Assembly (NCBI RefSeq): GCF_050947875.1 | Contig: NC_134574.1 | Location: forward strand, 150,889,434-150,953,433 | Source of the DNA: Dermacentor variabilis | Lineage: Eukaryota; Arthropoda; Arachnida; Ixodida; Ixodidae | Direction of reading: 5' to 3' | Length of the DNA: 64,000 nt | In this document: piece after piece, positions 23,731 through 34,075 of the stretch | Position numbering within the stretch: position 1 is the first letter of the stretch | Layout of the letters: each line of letters starts with the position of its first letter | Notes under the pieces: generated by a model | The model's input: the letters and a program-made list of their open reading frames with translations, nothing else | What the model was told of the DNA's origin: nothing | Databases searched by the model: none | Translations under genes and position numbers: made by a program

Positions 23731-26385
23731 TCAGTTATTAAAAAGTGTTTCACACGTGAAGTCGTTAATGGTTGTAAAACACGGATGTTCCTTATTAGAG
23801 CGAACCTTGAGAAAATACGTTAAGCTGATGTTGGTTCGCTGAAGATCGAGTGGCCACTCATTTGACTCTACATATAAACTTTCAACAGGGCTTGTCCTAA
23901 ATGCGCCAGTGGCCAGACGGATACCCAGATGGTGTACGGGATCTAACATCTTAAGCGCGCTCAGTGCGGCAGAGTGGTATACTACGGCACCATAATCTAA
24001 CCGTGATCGAACTAGGCTCCTGTAAATATTCAATAAACACTGTCTGTCGCTACCCCACGTTGTGTGGGATAGTACTTTAAGTATGTTCATTGTTCTAAGG
24101 CATTTTTCTTTAAGATGTTTTAAGTGAGGAATGAAAGTGAGCCTGGAGTCAAGAATAACACCTAGGAATTTGTGTTCTTTGTGGACAGGAATTTGTTGTC
24201 CGCCCAGTTCTACACAAGGATCTGCGACCAGGCCTCTCTTTCTTGTGAAGAGAACACAAGAACTTTTGTTGGGGTTGACCTTAAATCCGTTTTGGTCTGC
24301 CCATTTGGACACTTTGTTTAAGCCTTGCTGTACCTGTCTTTCGCATACTGTGAGGTTGCAGGATTTGAAGCCTATTTGTATATCGTCTACGTATACGGAA
24401 TAAAAGATGGCAGGTGGTAGTGAAGCACGTAGTTTGTTCATCTTAACAATAAAGAGAGTGCAGCTGAGCACGCCTCCCTGGGGTACACCAGTTTCCTGGG
24501 TAAAGGGACGTGACAGTGCATTGCCGACTTTTACACGGAAGGTACGATTGGACAAATAGCTTTCAATTATTTTCAACATATTTCCACAGATGCCCATTCC
24601 CGACAAATCTCGCAAGATCCCGTAGCGCCATGTTGTATCATATGCCTTCTCCATATCGAGGAATATGGAGAGGAAATACTGTTTGTGTACAAAGGCATCG
24701 CGAATATGTCCTTCAATGCGCACAAGATGATCTGTTGTTGACCGCCCTTGTCTGAAGCCACACTGATAGGGATCGAGTATATTGTTGAATTCAAGGAAGT
24801 GTATGAGTCTGTGATTAATCATTTTTTCAAAGAGCTTACACAAACAATTCGTAAGAGCTATTGGACGATAACTTGCTGCCAAGGAGGGGTCTTTTCCGTG
24901 CTTCAGGACAGGAACGACAATCGCCTCTTTCCATGTAGATGGGAGGTATCCCGCAGCTAAAATAGTGTTGTAAAGTGTGAGTAGTGTAACTTGTGTGTCA
25001 GCATGTAAGTTTCTGATCATATCATACATGACTCTGTCAGGTCCCGGTGCAGTGCTTTTGCATGTGTTCAAGGCAGCTCTCAACTCGGCAATACTGAAAG
25101 GCCGGTTATAGGGTTCATTCTGTCTGGAGTTCCTAATTATTGGCTTACATTCTTCTATCTGTTTATATTTGAGAAAGGACTGAGAATAATGGGTTGAGCT
25201 CGACACGCTCTCGAAATGCTCCCCAAGTGAGTCGGCCTGATCTTTCAGTGTTTCACCTTGTGTGTTTACCAGAGGAAGTGAATATGTTTGTCGTCCTTTT
25301 ATCCTATTAACTTTGTTCCATACTTTGGCCTCATCTGTATAGGAATTTATACTTGATAAGAACTTTTCCCAACTTTCTCTTTTAGCCTGTCGGCGGGTTC
25401 TCCTGCCCTGGGACTTTACTTTCTTAAAGTTAATAAGATTCTCCGCAGTGGGAGACGCGCGTAGCAACCCCCACGCTTTGTTCTGTTTTTTACGAGCGAT
25501 TCTACAATCGTTGTTCCACCACGGGACACGCCGTTTGCATGCCAGGCCATTTATTTCTGATATGCATTTTGATGCGGCATCTATTATAAAGGCTGTAAAA
25601 TATTCAACAGCAGCATCAATTTCTAACGAGGACATGTCATCCCATGATATACTAGTTAGGGTGCGGAATTTCTCCCAGTCAGCTGTGTCAACCTTCCACC
25701 TAGGAGCCTGTGGTGGATATTCGATATCTTTAGGTGATCTTAGTAGTATGGGGAAGTGGTCACTTCCGTAAGGATTGTTGTTAACTTCCCATTCAAATTC
25801 AGACAGTAGTGACGGGGAAACTAGGCTAAGATCTATTGAAGAATATGTTCTGTTTGCAAGAGAGTAATATGTGTGTTCCTTCTTATTCAACAGGCACGCA
25901 CCAGAAGAGAGAAGGAACTGTTCAACAAGTCGTCCTCGCGCATCTATACGAGGGTCGCCCCACAGGTAGTTGTGTGCATTGAAATCGCCAAGAACAATAT
26001 AAGGTTCTGGCAATTCACCTATGAAGGACTGAAATTCATACTTAGTTAATTTGTAATGTGGGGGTATATAGAGCGAGCACACAGTGATAAGTTTGTTTAG
26101 GAGTACAGCTCGAACCGCCACTGCTTCGAGAGGCGTTTGTAGCTGTAAAAGTTGACATGCAATGCTCTTATGGATAGCAATGGCAACACCGCCCGATGAT
26201 GCGACAGCATCATCGCGATCTTTGCGATAAGTTATGTACTGTCGGAGAAAGTTTGTATGTTTTGATTTTAGGTGTGTTTCCTGTAAACACAGCACTTTTG
26301 GATTGTGTTTGTGTATGAGTTCTTGTACGTCATCAAGGTTCCTAAGAAGACCTCTAACGTTCCATTGAATAATTTGTGTATCCAT
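23731..26385 (-). CDS. LINE ORF2, endonuclease and reverse transcriptase part
   Basis: ATG at 26,385 opens 884 codons ending in TGA at 23,731-23,733. Residues 1-215 are an APE-type endonuclease with WN at 8-9, QETHL around 36, GDFNAH around 133 and SDH at about 208-210. RT follows: APGPD around 450, PVLKHGKDP around 492, motif A with Asp577 (LDMEKAYD), VPQGG around 634, the catalytic YVDD at 665-668, and FLGVILD around 740. All catalytic residues I can place are present. It would nick the target site and prime reverse transcription. The frame is also open upstream of the ATG to beyond the ORF1 stop, which would allow termination-reinitiation. The TGA separates it from RNase H, which continues in the same frame. 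Confidence 0.9.
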   Translation of the reverse strand: MDTQIIQWNVRGLLRNLDDVQELIHKHNPKVLCLQETHLKSKHTNFLRQYITYRKDRDDAVASSGGVAIAIHKSIACQLLQLQTPLEAVAVRAVLLNKLITVCSLYIPPHYKLTKYEFQSFIGELPEPYIVLGDFNAHNYLWGDPRIDARGRLVEQFLLSSGACLLNKKEHTYYSLANRTYSSIDLSLVSPSLLSEFEWEVNNNPYGSDHFPILLRSPKDIEYPPQAPRWKVDTADWEKFRTLTSISWDDMSSLEIDAAVEYFTAFIIDAASKCISEINGLACKRRVPWWNNDCRIARKKQNKAWGLLRASPTAENLINFKKVKSQGRRTRRQAKRESWEKFLSSINSYTDEAKVWNKVNRIKGRQTYSLPLVNTQGETLKDQADSLGEHFESVSSSTHYSQSFLKYKQIEECKPIIRNSRQNEPYNRPFSIAELRAALNTCKSTAPGPDRVMYDMIRNLHADTQVTLLTLYNTILAAGYLPSTWKEAIVVPVLKHGKDPSLAASYRPIALTNCLCKLFEKMINHRLIHFLEFNNILDPYQCGFRQGRSTTDHLVRIEGHIRDAFVHKQYFLSIFLDMEKAYDTTWRYGILRDLSGMGICGNMLKIIESYLSNRTFRVKVGNALSRPFTQETGVPQGGVLSCTLFIVKMNKLRASLPPAIFYSVYVDDIQIGFKSCNLTVCERQVQQGLNKVSKWADQNGFKVNPNKSSCVLFTRKRGLVADPCVELGGQQIPVHKEHKFLGVILDSRLTFIPHLKHLKEKCLRTMNILKVLSHTTWGSDRQCLLNIYRSLVRSRLDYGAVVYHSAALSALKMLDPVHHLGIRLATGAFRTSPVESLYVESNEWPLDLQRTNISLTYFLKVRSNKEHPCFTTINDFTCETLFNN

Positions 26386-26447
26386 ATTGAAGGTTAATAA
26401 GTGCTGTGTGTATGGAAACAGGTGATGCCTTAGGTTACAGAGCTCTT

Positions 26448-27725
26448 TCAAGGCCCTGTAACAGGGGTTCTGCCCTTTCTGGAGCGTTCGAGTGAGCCTC
26501 GCCGCTCCTTAGGCGCTTGGTGCGCCTTGGTAATAGGTGTAGTGTCCATTGCCTCTTGTGAGGCGCCGGACACGTGCTCTTGCGAGCGAGAAGTTACTAG
26601 AGAGGGTCCCGCCTTGGAGGGCAAGACCCCTGCGCCCACCAGCCCGGAGGTCGATGGGGCACCCTGCGGGATTTGGCTGCGCCGGCTGTTGCCAGCGCTG
26701 GAAGGGGCCGGGGATGTTGGCGCAGCCTCGGCTGTGCCCACCTTCGGGGTCGATGGTGCCCTCTGCTGTGTTGACGGAGCAGCGCTAGCTGCAACCGCCG
26801 CGGGGGCAGATGGCGTAGCTGCCGACTCACTGCCTGTGGGTCGGACAGCCGCCGGAGGCCGTTGTGACGCTGCCCCCTGACGCGCCACTTCGGCATATGT
26901 GTTCTTAGGCAGGTATGCGACCCGCCTGCGTGCCTCTTTGAATGATATGTTTTCCTTTACTTTGATTGTGACTATGTCTTTCTCTTTTTTCCAGGACGGG
27001 CACGACCGCGAGTATGCGGCGTGCTCGCCTTCACAGTTGACACAATGTGGAGTGTTCTGGCAGGTTTCGGAAGAATGTTCTTTGTCACTGCACTTGGCAC
27101 ATGTCAGCCTGCCTCGACAGTTCTGTGAACTGTGGCCGAACCTTTGGCACTTAAAGCATCTAAGAGGATTGGGCACGTATGGCCTAACACGGAGCCTGAT
27201 GTACCCGGCCTCTACAGATTCGGGCAGAATACTTGAGCCGAAAGTCAATATAAGGTGTTTGGTCTTGATTTCTTTGCTGTCACGCCTGATCTTAATTCTT
27301 TTAACATTGATAACATTCTGATCACTGAAGCCCTCCAAGAGTTCATCCTCAGTGAGCTCCAGCAAGTCATCGTCCGAGACAACACCGCGGCTTGTGTTCA
27401 TGGTACGGTGCGGGGTTACTGTTACTTGGGTCTCTCCAAATGACACAAGTTTCGGCAGCTTCTCATACTGTTTCTGGTTTTGGAGCTCCAAAAGGAGATC
27501 ACCACTTGACATTCTCGACACCTTATATCCTGTACCGAAAACTTCGGTCAAAGACTTGGATACAAGGAACGGTGAAATGGATCGCACTAGTTTGTCTGGC
27601 TTTTCTGAGTGAATCACGTGGAATCGCGGAAAGTTGTGGACTTGTCGTCCGAAAAATTGGAAGAGATCTTCGGTGCGCCCTCGTTTCTGAGGGCGATCAG
27701 GAAGTTTGGGAAAAGAAGTTTCCAT
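26448..27725 (-). CDS. LINE ORF1, nucleic-acid-binding Gag-like protein
   Basis: A 425-residue protein from ATG at 27,725 to TGA at 26,448. Residues 40-190 form a folded-looking domain preceding three zinc knuckles. Two are canonical C-x2-C-x4-H-x4-C (190-203 in CFKCQRFGHSSQNC; 209-222 in CAKCSDKEHSSETC). The third, at 228-242, is a C-x2-C-x3-H-x6-C variant. The C-terminal 150 residues are rich in Ala, Pro and Ser and likely disordered. ORF1 proteins of I-type elements coat the element RNA in a cytoplasmic particle and act as chaperones. The frame is intact. The ATG at 27,725 was chosen because the upstream extension reads low-complexity leader. The stop lies 62 nt before the ORF2 ATG. Confidence 0.85.
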   Translation of the reverse strand: METSFPKLPDRPQKRGRTEDLFQFFGRQVHNFPRFHVIHSEKPDKLVRSISPFLVSKSLTEVFGTGYKVSRMSSGDLLLELQNQKQYEKLPKLVSFGETQVTVTPHRTMNTSRGVVSDDDLLELTEDELLEGFSDQNVINVKRIKIRRDSKEIKTKHLILTFGSSILPESVEAGYIRLRVRPYVPNPLRCFKCQRFGHSSQNCRGRLTCAKCSDKEHSSETCQNTPHCVNCEGEHAAYSRSCPSWKKEKDIVTIKVKENISFKEARRRVAYLPKNTYAEVARQGAASQRPPAAVRPTGSESAATPSAPAAVAASAAPSTQQRAPSTPKVGTAEAAPTSPAPSSAGNSRRSQIPQGAPSTSGLVGAGVLPSKAGPSLVTSRSQEHVSGASQEAMDTTPITKAHQAPKERRGSLERSRKGRTPVTGP

Positions 27726-28244
27726 GAAATATATAAAAATTCGGCAACAGCGCCGACCACCCACCACGGAGCCCAACGAGGGGACGCGGCAGAGCTTGCA
27801 TGCAAGTCTGCACGACGCCAGCCGTACGCCGCCACTATAACCAAATATGGTGTACCCAAGGTTGGATAGCCACACAGGGTTAACCCTTGCCGTAAAGAAG
27901 AAGGAAGTCAATAGAAGAGAGAAGGAGACAGGAAAGGTGGAAAGTAAGGGAAAGACGAAGGTTGTAGGAAGAGAGAGACAGGAAAAGGCGACTGCCGATT
28001 TCCCCCGGGTGGGTCAGTCCGGGGGTGCCGTCTACGTGAAGCAGAGGCCAAAGAGGTGTGTTGCCTCCGCCGGGGGGCCTTAAAGGTCCGAACACCCTGC
28101 ATTGGCTCAACCCCCAGGATCCCCCTTTCCCCGGACACGGCTAAGCCGCGCACGGCTACACGCGGGAGGGTCCAACCCTCGTGTGCTCGGGTACGTGGTG
28201 TCGCAACACACCAAACGCCTGCTTACGCAGACGCCCCTGCGGGG
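27726..28244 (-). promoter_or_regulatory. 5' UTR of I-type LINE, presumed internal promoter
   Basis: GC-rich leader between the element's 5' end and the ORF1 ATG. Full-length I-type elements need an internal promoter starting at or near base 1, so this is inferred from family knowledge. No TATA box is apparent. Upstream in-frame codons precede the chosen ATG (the frame is open back to 27,911), but the block from METSFPKL onward looks like the protein. Confidence 0.5.
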
Positions 28245-28255
28245 ATAATTTAGTG
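28245..28255. repeat. Target-site duplication of I-type LINE, right copy
   Basis: ATAATTTAGTG, identical to 22,295-22,305. Unit sequence resumes directly after it. Confidence 0.9.
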
Positions 28256-28886
28256 GACATTTCACTTGTTCTACCCTTATCAACACACCTATGGGATCGT
28301 AACACGTTTTACTGATAAGTAACATTACCAATACCTTGTCATTCATGTACATTCTAATTGAAAGTGTGGCAAATGTATTCATCTCGAAGTATGAGAAAAT
28401 AGACACTGCAGACTGCTCTAAGGGGGAATGCGTTACAATTCTTAACGAGATTGTTCAAAACTGTAGTCACTATGCTGAGCATGTTCGTTTGGCACGGGCA
28501 TATTGTATTAACACCCGAAAAATGTGCACAGTCCAGCCGGGAATCTTTGTTTCAGCAAATATTATTCTAGGAATCGTCTGGGATTCTCGCATTTCTTTTA
28601 TTTTTGTAAGAACACTATGTGTCACATGAACCTTTCTTGAAACGAAACGTAGCGTTGTTGGCAACGACGACCATAACGGTTATCTAACTGCTCACGATAC
28701 TTTACGATAACGAAACAAAATAATGGTACTGATTCATATTGCCATGTAGTCTTTAGTCAGAGGTTAACCAACTAGAGACATAAGTGATGAGAGAAAAATA
28801 CGCCAAACTACTATTTAACCGTAAGAATAACTCATTGAATAGTTTTCCCTCACATTGTTGCATTTTCTTTACGTGTGTGTCTCTGT

Positions 28887-31800
28887 GGCCTTAATTTCCG
28901 TGCTGTGCACGTGTGGCCATCAATTACGAACTTGCCCAAGCCCTTGTCAGCTTTATTAAACAAGGGATTCAGATAAGTTGAATCTAATACTGCATATCAA
29001 GTGACTGACATGTTATTCGTTTTATTTATTTATTATGGACGGGCGGTGCTTGGCAAGCGTTAAACCGCAATATTTTTTTTATTGCACTTAAGTGGCGGGT
29101 GTCATAGATTGCCAGGGATGTTTCATGAATATAGCCAGGGCAGGCTTGGAAAAAATCGGGGAACTTTAATATGACCACCACGGTATGCTGTCTTGTTTTA
29201 TGTCATACGATGTTTTCAGAGAATCTCTTTTAAATAAATTTTTAAAACGTTTCAATTCATCAAAAGTTGAGGCAAATTGGTCCCATTTATCGACAAAAAA
29301 ATGAAAGTCAAACATACTGGAATTGCATTTCTTATTCAATTTGTTTATTTTTTGCTTTAACTGAGAGTCCTGAACCTCAGAACCCTGGAAAAATTTCTCG
29401 CATTTGAAAGCACCCTAAATAATTTACTGTGATAGCATTCATTCGAACTATAGTTTCGATTTTTTTCCGAGGAAGTGCACATCTATCGTGCAATGACAGA
29501 AAGTGCTCGCGTGGTATTTCGGGTGCTCATGTGGTATACGTAACTTGAAGACGTGTTAGCATTCCCAAGAGGCCTCATTACCTTTAAGAATCTATGTGAC
29601 CATATCAGTACGATCAATCCAACTGCTTTCTGTTGAAGTTATGGCCACTGACAAATTTATTCAGGAGTATGACAAAGACATTTAAATGGGTATTAAGGAA
29701 AATAAGTTACAATCATTGGCATGAGAATGTGAATACTCCAATCACTCTTCTTGGCATATCCCTCTGCGCGGGCATATTTATTTACCAGCCAAAATATGCA
29801 GGGACAGTCCAACTCGATAACCTTGCTTCAGCAATTGATATAGAGATCATCTGGGATAAGTACAATGATGTGTCTGACATAAACTTGTCTCAAAAGCAAC
29901 GTACTGTTGCTGTAGCACCAGCAGCACTTGTGACTGAAATAGTTCCTAATTACTTTAAATAAAACATTGCATAGTAGTACTGATTCCTATTCACAGGCAG
30001 CCGTTATTCATATTTAACCGCATTGAGTATTCTATCAAATGGCTTGAATAAGCATATGAAGCTGCTTAATGAATGTACAAGGAATACAGAAGTGTTATTT
30101 TTGTCTCACATTGTTGCATCTACTTATTTGCAGCATACACTTACAGCATCTTTGGAACCTATGACACGAAGGTCAAGGCCGGCCTGGCGGCCTTGCTTGC
30201 CAAGGGGAAGTAGTGCGTAAATCTGTACATAGCCTCTTGCGATCATAGCGTAAGACCTGCATTTTAAGAAAATTAATATATCACGCAATAAAAAGAGTTA
30301 ATAAATGCTGGTGCTCTTGTTTTATTTGTTGCATTGAATGATTCTGCAGTAGTGGAATGTTTTTTTCTGTTTACGCAACATATGAGGGTGCAGCTGGTTC
30401 GGGAGCATTATTAAGCTATCGACTATAATGCATAAGTGCAGTTGAGAATAAACACGCGAACATACATAAAATTCATTCAAAAATTTTTTGCGCCATGTCT
30501 AAACAGAAATATAAGCTAACTTGTAGATGGCAGATAGCAAGCATGATTTTTATCGACTAGTCTGAAAAATGTACAGACAGTCTATATAGCCAGACTTTTT
30601 ATACACTAGTTTATAAGTAGTGTGTGGCCATAAGTCTATTGACTGTCTATAGACTAGCTTAAAGAAATGTCTATAGACAGTCTATAGACTTCATAGACAA
30701 ATATCTATAGACTGTCTATAAACTTTCTATAAAATTTTTGTAAGGGCTAGACGTCAGCTCAACCGCCCTACCCCGCCATGTTATCCTGCAACTTGTACCA
30801 TTGCCGACTTACGTAAAATGATTGCGCGCGACTTGCTGTCCCAGCACGCTCATTAGCCCTAGCGCATTCTATTTTCGTACCGCGATACGTTTTACTTTAA
30901 CAATTGTCCTTTGGCTCAAGCTACATTTGGTAGACATTGCTCTCGCAGTGTCGTGTGTCATCTTAGCGCTTCTATTGTGGAGCTATCGCCAACAATGCGC
31001 AAATACCAATATCACATATAGTGTTACATACTCAGCTGCCAATTAATATATTAGCAATACGCAGTGACCCATTTTGGCGGTCAACCTGCTAGAGACATTC
31101 CGGATTGTGCGTAAATTATGCTAAAAATGCTAATGACTCTAAAATCGTTAATATCAAGCTTTGCGCATGAAAAGAAACACCTGGTATATTACCGCCTCGA
31201 CGCACTTAACATTCACCATAGTCGTAGCCGTCCACCAATAAGTTCTGGCCGCGATCATGGGAGGCGGTGGGTGCTTGTTTCGTATTCTAGCTCACTGCCG
31301 ATGGGCATTAGTGGCCCGAGTTGGCTCAGCTGTCAGGACACACTGGCCAATGAGGGCACGCGTTACATTTCCAGTCCGTCAGGGGGGGGCCACATCGAAG
31401 GTGTCGATGTTGTCGATAACCCCAAATGAAACCTGAGTCTGAATTGTACGTATAGTTCGGCTTTACCACGTCGGCTATACAGTAGTGGCAATCTCGGTTC
31501 CCAGTATGGTTTGCTGACTTTCATGCGGTGCTCGATACCGTTGTTCGAACAACACCGGTAGAGGATGGTATGAGAGTGGGGCACTCTATACCGGCCCTCC
31601 CGGGCATTCCACAACGCAGGCCCATTCTGGGAATATAATCAAATTACGGCACAATCTCGACTCCCCGTTTTCCTCGAGAACTGGCAGAGCCGCCGTTTAA
31701 CTTTTACTGTCCTGTGTTTTTGTTCTAGTCATTTTTAGGTATGGATATGACTGGCGAGGTTTATGCGATAGCACTCTTTGTTTATGACGGGTGTGTGATG

Positions 31801-34075
31801 ACATGACTTGTGAGGGCAATGCTCCGGTAATCTAATGGTGATTGCTGGTTACCTGATTTGAAAAGTGGATCCCAATCTTTCCGATGTTCCATTCAGCCGG
31901 GAGAGATAGCTTGTCGAATGACTGTTGGAACAGCTTCGGCAAAATAATTGATGGATGCGCAATTATTGTGGCTTTAAAAAAACTTTCTGTTAATTCCGTC
32001 GCAGCCGAGTTAATAGGTACATTTCGTTAGTTACATATTTAACCCAGACTGAACGACTCATTATAGGAGGCATAATGGCGTATTCGCACTATGAAAATTC
32101 TGGCAGTGAAGCACTTCGGTTGTCTGAAATTTTGCGCGAACAACACGATCTTAAGTACGGATCCGCTTCTTTCACGAGAGATGGCACTGGAAGAACAGTC
32201 TATCAGGGTTGTCGTTCTCATTATTTACAGAGCGCCAGAATTTTGGCGGATCAGTTCTCAGCATACGTGGTATGGTATTTGGAGATAATTTCATATCTTA
32301 AGCAAGGCCATGTAATTTTAGAAACCTCTTTATAGGACACCTTGCTTATGTCAGTAGGACATACCCAGGTTAATCATAAAGCCACGTTTATGTGTTTGCT
32401 TCACGCTTAAAATTAACAATTTACCATGGTGTATTGCGAATTAAAATTATTTGGTGCTCCTGGATGTATTTGTTGGCTAATTCAGCGACTTGAGCCAAAC
32501 ACGTACTCCATTTAGATTGAACACTGAGTTCATCGGAGTGGTAAAATATATCTTTGAGTGTGCCGAACTCACGGCTGATTGCCTCAAAGTTTGCGTACTT
32601 GTAGTCTCCAAACAACATTTTTGGCAGTTTTAGGACGCGCGAGGTTAAAATTTAACGTTAGAAATAAAGGCATCTTCAGGTGTTAGCAGCAGATCAATTA
32701 TTTTTGACCTGGTTGATGTTTTCTATTAGGATGCCGGAATAGCTCAGTGTAAGAAAATGCGGAACACAAGTCTAAAAAGATATTACGCTAGTGTATTAAA
32801 GAGGTATGATGGTGGTCATTCAGAAGACCAGGCTATGTTGGGGATTTAAGTTTTAATTTTAGGTTCTATCTAGCATGACACCCAAATACTTGCAGTCATC
32901 GCTAATTTGGACCGAATACTGTGACAAACAAATGAAAGGAACCGGAAATAATGACCTAATAATGCGATGTAAAGACAATGAAGTTAGCTTTAGCTGGAAT
33001 AAATTCTGATGGGAATAATTTACACCAGTGTAATATGTTGAGGAGCTCCTCACTAATTTATATACTAGGTCATTCGTGCTTTTATCAAAGTTATATGTTC
33101 TAGTATCGTCAGCATACAGCAGGCAATAACGGTGAGTTATGAATTCAGGTAGATGGTTAATATAACTTAAAAAAATGTTTACACGTTAAGTTAACATGTT
33201 AAGTTTACGTGTTGCTAATTACTACACAGCCACTGGCGCAGATTGGCATTGTGCCAATCATGCACGCTAAGAAGCCCTTGTCGTGCGTAATTTGTTTTAC
33301 GGTTTTCATTACTGTTGCATTTAGTATCGTTGTCTCGGACAGTCTGTATACGTCATGCGCTGTACAAAAGAAAAAAGAGCCAGATTATCCATTAAATGTT
33401 CTTTTCTTAGTAGGTAACGCACAGATTATTCAAATAATTTAGTGGACATTTCACTTGTTCTACCCTTATCAACACACCTATGGGATCGTAACACGTTTTA
33501 CTGATAAGTAACATTACCAATACCATGTCATTCATGTACATTCTAATTGAAAGTGTGGCAAATGTATTCATCTCGAAGTATGAGAAAATAGACATTGCAG
33601 ACTGCTCTAAGGGGGAATGCATTACAATTCTTAACGAGATTGTTCAAAACTGTAGTCACTATGCTGAGCATGTTCGTTTGGCACGGGCATATTGTATTAA
33701 CACCCGAAAAATGTGCACAGTCAAGCCGGGAATCTTTGTTTCAGCAAATATTATTCTAGGAATCGTCTGGGATTCTCGCATTTCTTTTATTTTTGTAAGA
33801 ACACTATGTGTCACATGAACCTTTCTTGAAACGAAACGTAGCGTTGTTGGCACCGACGACCATAACGGTTATCTAACAGCTCACGATACTTTACGATAAC
33901 GAAACAAAATAATGGTACTGATTCATATTGCCATGTAGTCTTTAGTCAGAGGTGAACCAACTAGAGACATAAGTGATGAGAGAAAAATACGCCAAACTAC
34001 TATTTAACCGTAAGAATAACTCATTGAATAGTTTTCCCTCACATTGTTGCATTTGCTTTACGTGTGTGTCTCTGT
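28887..34075. repeat. Array unit U5 (5,189 bp)
   Basis: Full length. It has a small deletion near 31,803, and a TAG at about 32,333 shortens the antisense frame that is 128 codons in its neighbours. Confidence 0.95.

Larger units (their letters stand above)
22306..28244 (-). mobile_element. Nearly intact I-type non-LTR retrotransposon (5,939 bp)
   Basis: It interrupts array unit U4, and the flanks rejoin exactly into unit sequence. From its 5' end at 28,244 it has a GC-rich 5' UTR (about 519 bp) beginning with the mini-hairpin CCCC-GCA-GGGG, then ORF1, ORF2 and a 3' UTR of about 360 bp ending in ATC/TGA trinucleotide repeats rather than poly-A. ORF2 with endonuclease, RT and RNase H plus a knuckle-bearing ORF1 is the I-superfamily layout. 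Perfect target-site copies and only one obvious lesion indicate a recent insertion, certainly later than amplification of the array. Confidence 0.92.
19851..28886. repeat. Array unit U4, partial, carrying the I-type LINE
   Basis: It begins mid-unit (equivalent to 18,341 in U3), lacks about 109 bp at 19,915, and is split by the LINE at 22,306-28,244. Without the LINE and its duplicated site it is about 3.09 kb, the length expected from the two deletions. Confidence 0.9.
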
